64,000 nucleotides of DNA. It comes from Hoeflea sp. 108. GTDB lineage: Bacteria > Pseudomonadota > Alphaproteobacteria > Rhizobiales > Rhizobiaceae. Each line of letters opens with the position of its first letter. Within the stretch, counting starts at the first letter, position 1. The notes beneath the pieces are model-generated. The model ran no database searches and was not told the origin of the DNA. It worked only from the letters and a program-made list of their open reading frames with translations. Location: NCBI RefSeq assembly GCF_000372965.1, contig NZ_KB890024.1:4738304-4802303 (forward strand), read 5' to 3'. Shown piece after piece: positions 36,855 to 45,624 of the stretch. Position numbers and translations under genes: made by a program.

Positions 36855-37902
36855 TTTTAGCTCCATTGGAATTCGAGCGCGTCAGCGCGAGGATGTGGGA
36901 GGCGATCTTCTCCAGCGGCGCCTGCCGCTCGACCGCGCCGATTTCGAAGGCGACCCGGGGCATGCCGTAGACGAGGCTGGTGGCTTCGTCCTGGCCGAGC
37001 GTGTGAGCACCGGCTTGCCGCATCTGCAGCATGCCGGCGGCACCGTCGCGACCCATGCCGGTCAGGATCGCGCCGACGGACTTGGAGCCCGTTGCCTTGG
37101 CGACCGAGGCAAACAGTACGTCGACCGAGGGCCGGTGGCCGTTGACCGGATCGGTGGCACGCAGCCGGCAGCGCAGCTGCCCTGGCCCCGATATCTCGAG
37201 ATGCGTGGCGCCGCCCGGAGCGAGGTAGACCTGTCCGGTGGTCAGCGGAGCGCCATCCACGGCCTCGCTGACGCGTGGCTTCGACATGCGGTTGAGGCGG
37301 TCGGCGAAACTCTTGGTGAACGCGGCCGGCATATGCTGGGTAATCACGGTCGGCGGGCAATTCTCCGGGAACTGCGACAGAACAGTGATCAGAGCCTCGA
37401 CGCCGCCGGTGGACGAGCCAATGGCAACCACGCTGCCGTTGGGCACATAGTCGGCATTCGCAGCGGGCTGCTCGCGCACGGCACTCGGCTGGCTCGTTGC
37501 CAGCGGTCGGATCTGCGCACGTGCCGCCGCCTTCACCGTCGCCTGCAATGCGCCGAAGGCCCGGTCATCGCTGAACGACGCCTTGGAGATGCAGTCGAAA
37601 GCGCCGATCTCGAGCGCAGTGATCGTGGCCGTGGCATCCCTCGATGTCAGGCTGGACACCATGATGACGGGCATCGGCCTCAGGCGCATGATCTTCTCGA
37701 GGAACTCTAGACCGTTCATGTTCGGCATCTCGACGTCGAGGGTGATTACGTCGGGATTGAGCTCCTTGATCTTGGCGCGTGCCTCCAGCGGGTCAGCGGC
37801 ATGGCCGACCACCTCGATGGCCGGGTCGAGACGCAGCACCGCCGAAAGCAAGGTGCGCATCGTGGCGGAATCGTCGACGATAAGAACGCGAACCGGCTTC
37901 AT
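36832..37902 (-). CDS. cheB: Protein-glutamate methylesterase CheB
   Basis: The 356-residue protein joins a receiver domain (VLIVDDSATMR, Asp in VITLDVEMPNMNG, Lys in ISKASF) to a C-terminal methylesterase domain with IGSSTGGVEAL (catalytic Ser), VITQHMPAAFTKSFADRLN (His) and GAILTGMGRDGAAGM (Asp). It removes methyl groups from receptors and is activated by CheA phosphorylation. Its start overlaps the cheR stop by 4 bp, and its end runs into cheY2. The ATG at 37902 was chosen; the open frame extends further upstream as a shadow of cheR. Confidence 0.95.
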   Translation of the reverse strand: MKPVRVLIVDDSATMRTLLSAVLRLDPAIEVVGHAADPLEARAKIKELNPDVITLDVEMPNMNGLEFLEKIMRLRPMPVIMVSSLTSRDATATITALEIGAFDCISKASFSDDRAFGALQATVKAAARAQIRPLATSQPSAVREQPAANADYVPNGSVVAIGSSTGGVEALITVLSQFPENCPPTVITQHMPAAFTKSFADRLNRMSKPRVSEAVDGAPLTTGQVYLAPGGATHLEISGPGQLRCRLRATDPVNGHRPSVDVLFASVAKATGSKSVGAILTGMGRDGAAGMLQMRQAGAHTLGQDEATSLVYGMPRVAFEIGAVERQAPLEKIASHILALTRSNSNGAKNVLPRTL

Positions 37903-38795
37903 GCGGCGCCCTCGCGCAGCTTGTAGGTCGTGATGCCTTCCGGCTGGAAGTCGTCGGAGGCGGGTCCCGAGACGCGTTCGGAGTGGCCGATATAGAGGGT
38001 ACCCCCCGCTGTCAGCAGAGGCACGAAACGGCTCCAGATGCGCGACTGGGTCGCCTCTTCGAAATAGATCACCACGTTGCGGCAGAAGATCGCCTGGAAC
38101 CGGCCCTTCATTGGCCAAGCGCCGATGAGGTTGAGTTCGCGGAAGGCCACGATCGTACGCATTTCCTCGCTTGCGCCGAACGAGTTGCCGTCGCCCGAAC
38201 GCACCGGAGCGAACCAGCGCCGGCGCAGATCCGGAGGCACCGGGCGCAACGCTGCCTCGCTGTAGACGCCCTCTCGGCCCATCGCGACCATGTTGGGGTC
38301 GATGTCGGTCGCCAAAACCCTGATGTCGTAGTTGGCGGCTTCAGGCATCAGCGACAGGATGGTGAGCGCGATCGAATAGGGTTCGGCGCCGTTGGAGCAG
38401 GCCGCCGACCAGATCCTGACGCGTCCGCCGCGCCGCGCCGCATCGAGCAGCGGCGGCAGGACCTGCTTGGCCAGATGCTCGAAATGATGCGGCTCGCGGT
38501 AGAAATTGGTGACGTTGGTGGTCAGCGCCGCCAGCATTTTCTGGCGCTCGTCGAGACCTTCGCGGGAAGCGATGAGCGCGCAGTAATCGCGGAAGCTTTC
38601 AAGTCCAAGCGCACGCAAGCGCTTGGACAGTCGCGAATAGACCAGGGCCGCCTTGGCCTCTGTCAGATGGATGCCGGCATCGGCATGCAGCATCGCCGCG
38701 ATCTGCCGCATGTCCTCGCCGGTGAGCACGAACTCACCGGCCACCAGACTCTGGCGCTGGTTGCGCGGTTTGTCGACGTTCTGCAGACTCGTCAT
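37899..38795 (-). CDS. cheR: Chemoreceptor methyltransferase CheR
   Basis: The 298-residue protein has the CheR N-terminal helical domain, LTTNVTNFYREPHHFEHL, the S-adenosylmethionine site WSAACSNGAEPYSIAL with VLATDIDPN, and FCRNVVIYFEEATQ and YIGHSERVSG. It methylates receptor glutamates. It overlaps cheW upstream and cheB downstream by 4 bp each. The receptor in this operon ends in an aromatic pentapeptide (DWQEF) that may serve as its tether. Confidence 0.95.
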   Translation of the reverse strand: MTSLQNVDKPRNQRQSLVAGEFVLTGEDMRQIAAMLHADAGIHLTEAKAALVYSRLSKRLRALGLESFRDYCALIASREGLDERQKMLAALTTNVTNFYREPHHFEHLAKQVLPPLLDAARRGGRVRIWSAACSNGAEPYSIALTILSLMPEAANYDIRVLATDIDPNMVAMGREGVYSEAALRPVPPDLRRRWFAPVRSGDGNSFGASEEMRTIVAFRELNLIGAWPMKGRFQAIFCRNVVIYFEEATQSRIWSRFVPLLTAGGTLYIGHSERVSGPASDDFQPEGITTYKLREGAA

Positions 38796-39256
38796 GCCGC
38801 GATCGGCTCAAGCGTCGGCAGGACGTTGTCGAGCGCGATCAGGCTGATCATGCGGCCTTCGATGGCAAGCACGCCGCGCACGAAGGTCTTGGCCATGTCG
38901 GAGGCGACGTCGGGCGTCGGCTTGATGGCGTCGTCGGTCACCGACAGGATGTCGGAAACCGCATCAACCAGGAGGCCAACCACCTGCGTGCCGACCTGGG
39001 CCACCATGATGACATGGCGCACGGTCGGCTCCGGCGGCTGGAAGCCGAGACGCGCTGCGAGGTCGACGATCGGCAGGATCGCGCCGCGCAGGTTGATGAC
39101 GCCGCGGACATAGGCCGGCGACTTCGGCAGCACGGTGGCCGGCGCCCAGCCCCTGATCTCGCGCACCGACATGATGTCGACGCAGAATTCCTGCTCGCCG
39201 ATACGAAACGCGATGAGTTCGCGGCTGCTGTTGTCGTGTTTGGTGGTCTCGGTCAT
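38792..39256 (-). CDS. cheW: Chemotaxis adaptor CheW
   Basis: The 154-residue protein is a single CheW domain: IAFRIGEQEFCVDIMSVREIRGW, then VRGVINLRGAILPIVDLAARLGF and VGLLVDAVSDIL. It couples receptors to CheA. The start at 39256 (MTETTKHDN) leaves 4 bp to the cheA stop; the frame opens earlier at 39289 inside cheA. Confidence 0.95.
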   Translation of the reverse strand: MTETTKHDNSSRELIAFRIGEQEFCVDIMSVREIRGWAPATVLPKSPAYVRGVINLRGAILPIVDLAARLGFQPPEPTVRHVIMVAQVGTQVVGLLVDAVSDILSVTDDAIKPTPDVASDMAKTFVRGVLAIEGRMISLIALDNVLPTLEPIAA

Positions 39257-39260
39257 GGCC

Positions 39261-41432
39261 TCACCCTGCTGCTGCAAGAACGGGTTCAAGAATGGTCGCG
39301 TCGGACTGCGAGTTGGCGATCACTGCGTCGACATCGATGATCAGGGCGACGCGGCCATCGCCGAGGATGGTGGCGGCGGCGATGCCCGGCACGTGCCTGT
39401 AGTTCGATTCAAGGCTCTTGATCACGACCTGGCGCTGCCCCTGGATCGTGTCGACGAGCAGGGCGCTGCGGCGGCCGCCTTCGGTTTCCACGAGGATGGC
39501 GACCGACGCCAGCGGATCGGTTGCCTGGCTGCGGAAGCTGAGCTCGCGGCCGACGTCGACCAGCGGCGTGAAGGCATCGCGAATGGCAATGACACGGGCG
39601 CTGCCGCCAAGGCCGTGCACATCGGGAGCCTTGGGCTGCAACGTCTCGATGATGGCGGTGAGCGGAACGACCAATGTCTGGTCTGCCACCGTCACCACCA
39701 TGCCGTCGAGCACCGCAAGCGTCAGCGGCAGGCTCATGGTGAAGGTCGAGCCCTTGCCCGGCCGCGAGGTGATCGACAGGCGGCCGCCCAGTGACTGGAT
39801 CGAGCGCTTGACCACATCCATGCCGACACCACGGCCCGAGATGTTCGAAACTTCCGACGCCGTGGAGAAGCCCGGCAGGAAGATCAGATTGTCGATCTCC
39901 TCGTCGGAGAGCACCGCATCGGCTGCGATCAGGCCCTTCTCGGCGGCGATCGCCTTGACCCGCGCGCGGTTGATGCCGGCGCCGTCATCGGCGACCTCGA
40001 TGACGATGCGGCCCGAGCGATGCATCGCCGAAAGGCGCACGACGCCCTCCGCCGGCTTGCCGTTGGCAATGCGCACTTCGGGCTTTTCCAGGCCATGGTC
40101 GATGGCATTGCGGATCATGTGGGTCAGCGGGTCGTTAAGGCGGTCGATCACCGTCTTGTCGACTTCGGTGCCCTCGCCCTCGGTGATCAGGCGAACCTGC
40201 TTGCCGGTCATGCCGGCGACTTCGCGCACCAGGCGCGGAATGCGCTGGAACACCGACTTCACCGCCTGGGCGCGGATCGCCATGACGCAATCCTGGATCT
40301 CGCGCGTCAGGTGCTCGAGTTCGTCGAGACCCAGAGCCACGGCAGACCCGGGAACGTGCCCGGCTTCCATGACACGCTGCGACAGCATCGCCTGGTTGAT
40401 GACCAGCTCGCCGACGAGATCGATCAGACGGTCGACACGTTCGAGATCGGCGCGGATTGTCTGGGGGGCGGCAGCGCCGGCATTGGCACCGCCTTCGTTG
40501 TTGCGTGCAGCTGCTGCCTTGGCCGGCTGCGCCTCGGGCTCGGCCACGGCTTCCGGCTCCTCGGCCAGCGGCAGCGAAATGACGTTTGCAGGTTCAGCCG
40601 AAACGACCTCCGCATCCGCCTGGATCGACCGCATCAAGGCGGCGAACGCGTCCTCGGTCGAACCGACCTCGGCGCCGTCGGCCTGGATGGTCAGGCTGCT
40701 GTCCCACTCGACGAACTCGAAGACTTCGCGGATCGCGTCCTCGCCCTTTTCCGTGGTGAGCCTGATCGTCCATTCGAGATAGGCGCCTTCCGGATCGAGT
40801 TCGGCGAGCGACGGCAGGCCGCTTGCGTCGCAGGTGATGTCCAGCTCGCCAAGGCGTTCCAGCTCGCGCAGCACCAACGACGTCTCGTTGCCCTTGGCAT
40901 AAAGTTCCGGCCTGGGCTTGAAGGTGATGGTGTAGCTGCGCCCTGCATCGGGCACGGCATCGGAAAAGTCGAACGACACGCCGACGGGCGTGAAGGAGAA
41001 GTCGCTCATGTCGTCTTCTTCTTCGGCCGCATCGGCGGAGCCGCCCGGGCAGAGCGCGTTGAGCTCGGCAACCAGCACGGCGCTGCGCTCGCCATCGACC
41101 GAAAGGCCGTCGCGAGCCGCCACAACCAGGTCGGCGAGAAGATCGGCGGCGCGCAGCATGACGGCCATCACGTCGGCCGTGGGCTCCAGACCGCCATTGC
41201 GGACATGGTCGAGGGTGGTTTCGAAGACATGGGCGAACTGCACCAGATCTTCGAGGCTGAAGGCGCCTGCGCCGCCCTTGATCGAATGCACCGCGCGGAA
41301 GACCGCATTCACGGTGTCGGATTCGGCTTCCCCGCGCTCCATAGCGAGGAGGCCAGCTTCCAGTTCGGCGAGTTGCTCCTCGCACTCCTGGAAGAAGGTC
41401 TGCTTGACCGCTGCCATTGCGTCCACGGACAT
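39261..41432 (-). CDS. cheA: Chemotaxis sensor histidine kinase CheA
   Basis: The 723-residue kinase has all CheA domains. The HPt domain has its phosphoryl His in VHSIKGGAGAF (near residue 50), followed by a P2-like region, an Ala/Glu-rich linker near residues 280-320, and the dimerisation helices RADLERVDRLIDLVGELVINQAML. The ATPase domain has LTHMIRNAIDHGLE (N box), DDGAGI and GRGVGMDVV (G boxes), and a C-terminal CheW-like domain ends near residue 715. It phosphorylates CheY1, CheY2 and CheB. Confidence 0.96.
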   Translation of the reverse strand: MSVDAMAAVKQTFFQECEEQLAELEAGLLAMERGEAESDTVNAVFRAVHSIKGGAGAFSLEDLVQFAHVFETTLDHVRNGGLEPTADVMAVMLRAADLLADLVVAARDGLSVDGERSAVLVAELNALCPGGSADAAEEEDDMSDFSFTPVGVSFDFSDAVPDAGRSYTITFKPRPELYAKGNETSLVLRELERLGELDITCDASGLPSLAELDPEGAYLEWTIRLTTEKGEDAIREVFEFVEWDSSLTIQADGAEVGSTEDAFAALMRSIQADAEVVSAEPANVISLPLAEEPEAVAEPEAQPAKAAAARNNEGGANAGAAAPQTIRADLERVDRLIDLVGELVINQAMLSQRVMEAGHVPGSAVALGLDELEHLTREIQDCVMAIRAQAVKSVFQRIPRLVREVAGMTGKQVRLITEGEGTEVDKTVIDRLNDPLTHMIRNAIDHGLEKPEVRIANGKPAEGVVRLSAMHRSGRIVIEVADDGAGINRARVKAIAAEKGLIAADAVLSDEEIDNLIFLPGFSTASEVSNISGRGVGMDVVKRSIQSLGGRLSITSRPGKGSTFTMSLPLTLAVLDGMVVTVADQTLVVPLTAIIETLQPKAPDVHGLGGSARVIAIRDAFTPLVDVGRELSFRSQATDPLASVAILVETEGGRRSALLVDTIQGQRQVVIKSLESNYRHVPGIAAATILGDGRVALIIDVDAVIANSQSDATILEPVLAAAG

Positions 41433-41450
41433 GTTCCCCAGTTCGTTCGT

Positions 41451-41816
41451 TCAGGCCGACACGCGGCGGATGGCGTCGATCAGTTTGGCAGGGTCGAAGG
41501 GCTTGATGATCCAGCCGGTCGCCCCGGCTCGCCGGGCGCGATCCTTCTTTTCGGCATCGCTCTCGGTCGTCAGGACCAGGATCGGAATGCCGCGATAGGC
41601 CTCGTCGGCGCGGACATGCTCGATGAAGCCGAAGCCATCCATCCTGGGCATGTTGATATCGGTGACGATCACCTGCGGGGTCTCGCCCTTCAGCACCTCG
41701 AGGCCATGGACGCCGTCCTCGGCCTGGACGACCCGGTAGCCGGCTTGCGTCAGCGCGAGCTTGAGCATTTCGCGCATGGTGCGAGAATCATCGACGGTCA
41801 AAATGGTCGCGCTCAT
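41451..41816 (-). CDS. cheY1: Chemotaxis response regulator CheY1
   Basis: The 121-residue receiver has ILTVDDSRTMREML, the phosphorylation Asp in VIVTDINMPRMDG, Thr in LVLTTESD and Lys in WIIKPFDP. It lies between cheS and cheA, the position of Sinorhizobium CheY1, which drains phosphate from CheA and so speeds signal termination. Its ATG overlaps the cheS stop by 4 bp (ATGA). Confidence 0.94.
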   Translation of the reverse strand: MSATILTVDDSRTMREMLKLALTQAGYRVVQAEDGVHGLEVLKGETPQVIVTDINMPRMDGFGFIEHVRADEAYRGIPILVLTTESDAEKKDRARRAGATGWIIKPFDPAKLIDAIRRVSA

Positions 41817-42115
41817 TCCGACATTGCCTCCCTAGTGAGATCCGCTTCGGCTATTCCCAGCAGCCTCAGGCTTTCGACGAAGCCGGGCGTCAGGTTGGTG
41901 AAGGAGAGCGCGGTTTCATCCGCGCTCCAGGTTTGTTTTGCCGACAGAAGAACCTGAAGGCATTGGCCGCCGATCCGCTCCACACGCGAGGTATCGATGG
42001 TCAGCGCGGTTCCGCGCATTGCCAGCAGGCTTTCTGTCAGGGGCGCTGCCGCCCTGAAGTCCAGCACTGCGGCAAGCTCGAGTATCCGTGGCGATGGATC
42101 GGAAACGGTCGTCAT
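41813..42115 (-). CDS. cheS: STAS-like chemotaxis protein (CheS/Orf2 position)
   Basis: The 100-residue protein has a STAS-like pattern: LELAAVLDFRAAAPLTESLLAM, then ALTIDTSRVERIGGQCLQVLLSA, resembling anti-sigma-factor antagonists but with Arg-Ile-Gly-Gly around the usual Ser site. In Sinorhizobium the equivalent gene between the receptor and cheY1 encodes CheS, about 97 residues, which helps CheY1 act as a phosphate sink on CheA. Length, order and the ATGA coupling to cheY1 match. A start at 42115 was chosen 7 bp after the receptor stop codon. Confidence 0.75.
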   Translation of the reverse strand: MTTVSDPSPRILELAAVLDFRAAAPLTESLLAMRGTALTIDTSRVERIGGQCLQVLLSAKQTWSADETALSFTNLTPGFVESLRLLGIAEADLTREAMSE

Positions 42116-42122
42116 GGCCGGC

Positions 42123-44114
42123 TCAGAACTCCTGCCAGTCGTCGGCGGCCGGGGCGATCGCCCGGGCGGCATTGGAGCCGTAGCTGGCAACCGCAACCTT
42201 CAGCTCAGGCCGCGGCGCGCGCACCGGTGCCTTTGCACTGGCCGGACGGCTCGTCTCGACGACCGAGAGCTTGCCGAGCCGGAAGGTGCTGATCTGGCGC
42301 GACAGCTCTTCGGTCTCCTGCGACAGCGAGTGGCTGGCGGCAGTCGATTCCTCGACCATCGCAGCGTTCTGCTGGGTAACCTGGTCCATCTGGTTGACCG
42401 CCGAGTTGACCTGGTCGAGGCCAGTCGATTGCTCATGCGCGCTGGCCGCGATGTTGGTGACCACCGAGTTGATTTCGGCCACCTGCTGCACGATGCGTTC
42501 CAGTGCCTTGCCTGTTTCGGCGACAAGCTTGACGCCTTCGCCAACCTGGGTCGTCGACGCCGAGATCAGGCTCTTGATCTCGCGAGCGGCTTCGGCCGAA
42601 CGCTGAGCCAGTGCACGCACTTCCGAGGCAACCACGGCAAAGCCGCGTCCCGCATCGCCGGCACGTGCCGCTTCGACGCCGGCGTTGAGCGCCAGCAGGT
42701 TCGTCTGGAAAGCGATCTCGTCGATCACGCCGATGATGCGGCTGATCTGCTCGGACGACTTCTCGATCGTGCCCATGGCATCGATTGCCTTGCGCACCAC
42801 AACGCCGCTGGTCTCGGCATCGGTCTTGGCCGTGGAGACGACGTCACGGGCATGCACCGCGCCTTCGGCCGTCTTCTTGACGGTCGCGGTGATCTCGTCG
42901 AGCGCGGCTGCGGTCTCTTCGAGGCTGGCTGCCTGCTGTTCGGTGCGGCGCGACAGGTCGTCGGCTGCGGTGTAGATCTCGCCGGTGCCGGCGTGGATCG
43001 CCTTCACGGAAGACGTGATGCTGAGCATGGTCTGCTGCAGCTTCTCGACCGATTCATTGAAGTCCGAACGCAGTTTGACCAGCTTGTCGGGGAACGGTGC
43101 GTCGATGCGGTGCATCAGGTCGCCCTTCGACAGGGCATCGAGACCATTGCCGAGCGCAACGATGGCGACGTGATCCTGGCGGTCTTCCTCGGCCTTCTGT
43201 GCAGCACGGGCTGCATTGTCTTCCTCGACGCGGCGACGCGTGTCGGCGGCTTCAGCCTCGAGGCGCACCTTTTCGATCGCTGCTTCCTTGAAGGTCTGCA
43301 CGGCGGCCGCCATCTGGCCGACCTCGTCCTGGCGACCGATCGCCGGAACGGCAACCTTGTGATCGCCGGCAGCCAGGCTGCGCATGGCCTGGGTCATGCG
43401 GTTGACGGGCGTTGCGATCTGGCTCGACAGCCACATGGCGATGACAATGAGAATGGCGATGGTCACGCCGGCGCCGCCAAGCTGCAGATACTTCGCCGTT
43501 GCGATGGCTTCGTCCTTGACCGAAGCGATCTGCTGTTCCCAGCGGGAGATCTCGGTCTGCATGTCCGCGACTGCCTTGCGGACAGTGTTCTGCACCTCTG
43601 ATGCACGCGTCGAGGCTGCAAGCTCGCGTCCGCGCTCATAGGTTTCCGGCTTGCCGGCGAGCTGCACGATCGGGTCGCCGATCTCGATGCGCCAGTTGTT
43701 GGCAACGGTCTCGAAATTGTCGATCGCCGTGATCACGTCCTTGTCCGTGATCGGCTGGTTCCTTGCATCGGCGATCGTCTTGTCGACGGCCAGCGACGTG
43801 TCGTGATAGCGCTTGGCAACGTCCTCGCGCAGGCTCAGCACGTAGGTACGGGCGATGTTGGCGCGATCGAGATGAAGCGCTTCCGCCTTGCCGATGGTGG
43901 TAAGCACGCGGCTCGCCACCTGCAGTTCGGCGCTGGCGGCATCGAGCTGGTTGAGCGCCCGCATCAGCAGCAGCGCGACGACGATGCTGACGAGCACGAT
44001 CGCCGAGAAGCTCATCACCAGCTTGCGCGTGATGCTGAGATTGGTGGGTGAGAAACCCCGTCTCTGCGGCGGTGCGCCATAGTGGGCTGTTGATTGGTCG
44101 AAGGTGATACTCAT
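42123..44114 (-). CDS. Methyl-accepting chemotaxis protein (operon-borne receptor)
   Basis: The 663-residue receptor has a transmembrane helix at about residues 31-52 (KLVMSFSAIVLVSIVVALLLM), a helical sensor domain of about 150 residues (four-helix-bundle type with LDRANIARTYVLSLREDVAKRYHD), a second helix near 210-232, a HAMP region and a long signalling domain. The signalling tip EIAFQTNLLALNAGVEAARAG is present. The C-terminus DWQEF is an aromatic pentapeptide like those that recruit CheR or CheB. It heads the che operon, as the orf1/icpA gene does in Sinorhizobium, but unlike the soluble IcpA it has clear membrane helices. AAGGAA precedes the ATG at 44114. Confidence 0.92.
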   Translation of the reverse strand: MSITFDQSTAHYGAPPQRRGFSPTNLSITRKLVMSFSAIVLVSIVVALLLMRALNQLDAASAELQVASRVLTTIGKAEALHLDRANIARTYVLSLREDVAKRYHDTSLAVDKTIADARNQPITDKDVITAIDNFETVANNWRIEIGDPIVQLAGKPETYERGRELAASTRASEVQNTVRKAVADMQTEISRWEQQIASVKDEAIATAKYLQLGGAGVTIAILIVIAMWLSSQIATPVNRMTQAMRSLAAGDHKVAVPAIGRQDEVGQMAAAVQTFKEAAIEKVRLEAEAADTRRRVEEDNAARAAQKAEEDRQDHVAIVALGNGLDALSKGDLMHRIDAPFPDKLVKLRSDFNESVEKLQQTMLSITSSVKAIHAGTGEIYTAADDLSRRTEQQAASLEETAAALDEITATVKKTAEGAVHARDVVSTAKTDAETSGVVVRKAIDAMGTIEKSSEQISRIIGVIDEIAFQTNLLALNAGVEAARAGDAGRGFAVVASEVRALAQRSAEAAREIKSLISASTTQVGEGVKLVAETGKALERIVQQVAEINSVVTNIAASAHEQSTGLDQVNSAVNQMDQVTQQNAAMVEESTAASHSLSQETEELSRQISTFRLGKLSVVETSRPASAKAPVRAPRPELKVAVASYGSNAARAIAPAADDWQEF

Positions 44115-45063
44115 GTGGCGTTTCCTTGCCGTAGAGATAGCGAATTGGCCTGGCTGCACACCTTGTTTGCCGGCAAATCTCGGCCGTCCGGGGAAAAGCT
44201 TTTTTGCTTCGCACCGGCTGAGGACATGCAGAATGTGATTGGAAAGGCGACGCCGGCGGCGGCGCCAGCGTGTGGATTTTCTTCGAAAAGGGAGATCTAA
44301 AAGAAGGTTTTCAAACGTGGCTTGTCAAAAGCTGCTCATGCTTTGCCTGCGTATCCGTTCCCCCGAGAGCGCCGACAGGAACCCCTCCCTGTACTTAAAA
44401 ATTTAGCAATCCCGATGCCTCGGCGTAGTCACAAGAAATTACCCAATTGTAAATTAGCGACAACACCGCGAAGGCTTCGAGTCTTCGGTACTTGTACGGC
44501 AAGCAATTTTAGCAATCTCGAAGAAACGACAAGAAGATAAACTTCCGGTATCCGCAATGAATGCCTCAAGAAAATCCAATACACTGATAAGGTCATTCAT
44601 CAATTGAATCGCGTTGAATCGCAGTCGCCGACGATTCATTCATTCCGAAAGCGATAGTCGAGGCTTTCGCCTTGCATACATCGTCGGACGGATGCTGACG
44701 GATGACTCCACGTAAAGGCAAGGCGACATCAGCAGCGATCTTGATGAATACGGATGTCAACTTGATTGTATCCACACTGCCAGAGCGACAAAGATTCCGC
44801 CGGCCGGGCCAGATTTTTTTCGTCGTCAGCCCTCGTCGGTGACGTTGAGTCAGCCGCACCAGGAGCCCCCTGCGCGCCGGGGTTGTAAGCCGGCTCGGGG
44901 GACTCTCCATTGCGTGGAATCAAGGCTTTTGCCTTCCGCTGCCGCCGGTTGAATCCATCAAGAACGAACCCACCAAACGGTTGTGCCGCAAAGGGTTTTT
45001 ACCGTCGGCGACACAGGCAGCGGATATCTCGACGGCAACCTATACATGTCGATAAATCGCCTC
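44115..45063. other. About 950 bp of non-coding, AT-richer DNA upstream of the che operon
   Basis: No convincing gene is seen on either strand. The section from about 44280 to 44720 has clearly more A+T than the rest of the window. It carries small repeats: TTTAGCAATC-C/T-CGA at 44402-44415 and 44509-44522, and a 10-bp tandem repeat TTGAATCGCG/A at 44604-44623 whose GAATCG is echoed inverted at 44632-44637. It must contain the promoter of the receptor/che operon and the end of the sigma-factor operon. It could also hold a small RNA or binding sites, but nothing was identified. Confidence 0.55.
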
Positions 45064-45624
45064 CTACTCGTCGAGCTTGCGGATCTCGCGCTCGATATTC
45101 CTGGCGGCATGGCGATTGGCGAGCACGACACCAGCCATCAGCACCAGTGTCAGGCCGCCAGCGATGGCAACAAAGAGCGGCTTGCCCGGATCGATCATCC
45201 ACGCGCCGAGATAGATCAGCACGAAACCAGGCACCATCGGGCCGACATACCACAGCCAGGCGCTGGCAAGCAGCCGGTGTTCCCGTTCCAGCCGGGCGCG
45301 CAGATGCGCCCGGCCGCTGACGGCGAGGTCGCCAGCAACAGGACCGCTGCTGCGGAACAGATGCCAGCCTGCCAGCAGCAGCCCCACCGTGAGCGCGAGG
45401 AAGCCGGCTGCCATGACAAAGTCGGCAGGCGCCTCGCCGCGCACGAAAGCAAGCACGCCCATCACAGCCAAGAAGGCCGCTGCAACGCCGCCGGCGACAT
45501 ACTCCCTGGTGTTGCGACGGCGCGTGATCAGGCCGAGTTCCGCCTCGCGCTGCCTGAGATCATCAAGCGAGGGGCTGATCGTGGTCATCTCCTGATCCTT
45601 CCAATGGTCCTGAAGTTTCTTCAT
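45064..45624 (-). CDS. Four-helix membrane protein, candidate anti-sigma factor
   Basis: The 186-residue protein has a charged N-terminal region (SPSLDDLRQREAELGLITRRRNTRE) followed by four predicted membrane helices in two pairs: about residues 43-61, 68-87, 120-141 and 148-167. It is coupled by a 4-bp overlap to an ECF sigma factor, the arrangement used by membrane-bound anti-sigma factors. The zinc-binding anti-sigma motif (HxxxCxxC) is absent, and I do not recognise the family. The cytoplasmic N-terminus is the likely sigma-binding part (inference). Confidence 0.7.
   Translation of the reverse strand: MKKLQDHWKDQEMTTISPSLDDLRQREAELGLITRRRNTREYVAGGVAAAFLAVMGVLAFVRGEAPADFVMAAGFLALTVGLLLAGWHLFRSSGPVAGDLAVSGRAHLRARLEREHRLLASAWLWYVGPMVPGFVLIYLGAWMIDPGKPLFVAIAGGLTLVLMAGVVLANRHAARNIEREIRKLDE

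Noticed and set aside
40020..43601. Two long plus-strand frames (645 and 534 residues) opposite cheA and the receptor gene
   Set aside because: They are complements of well-conserved CheA and receptor coding sequence and show no domain of their own.
44593..44923. Small minus-strand frames (up to 105 residues) in the AT-rich gap
   Set aside because: No ribosome binding site, no recognisable fold, and composition unlike the genes around them.
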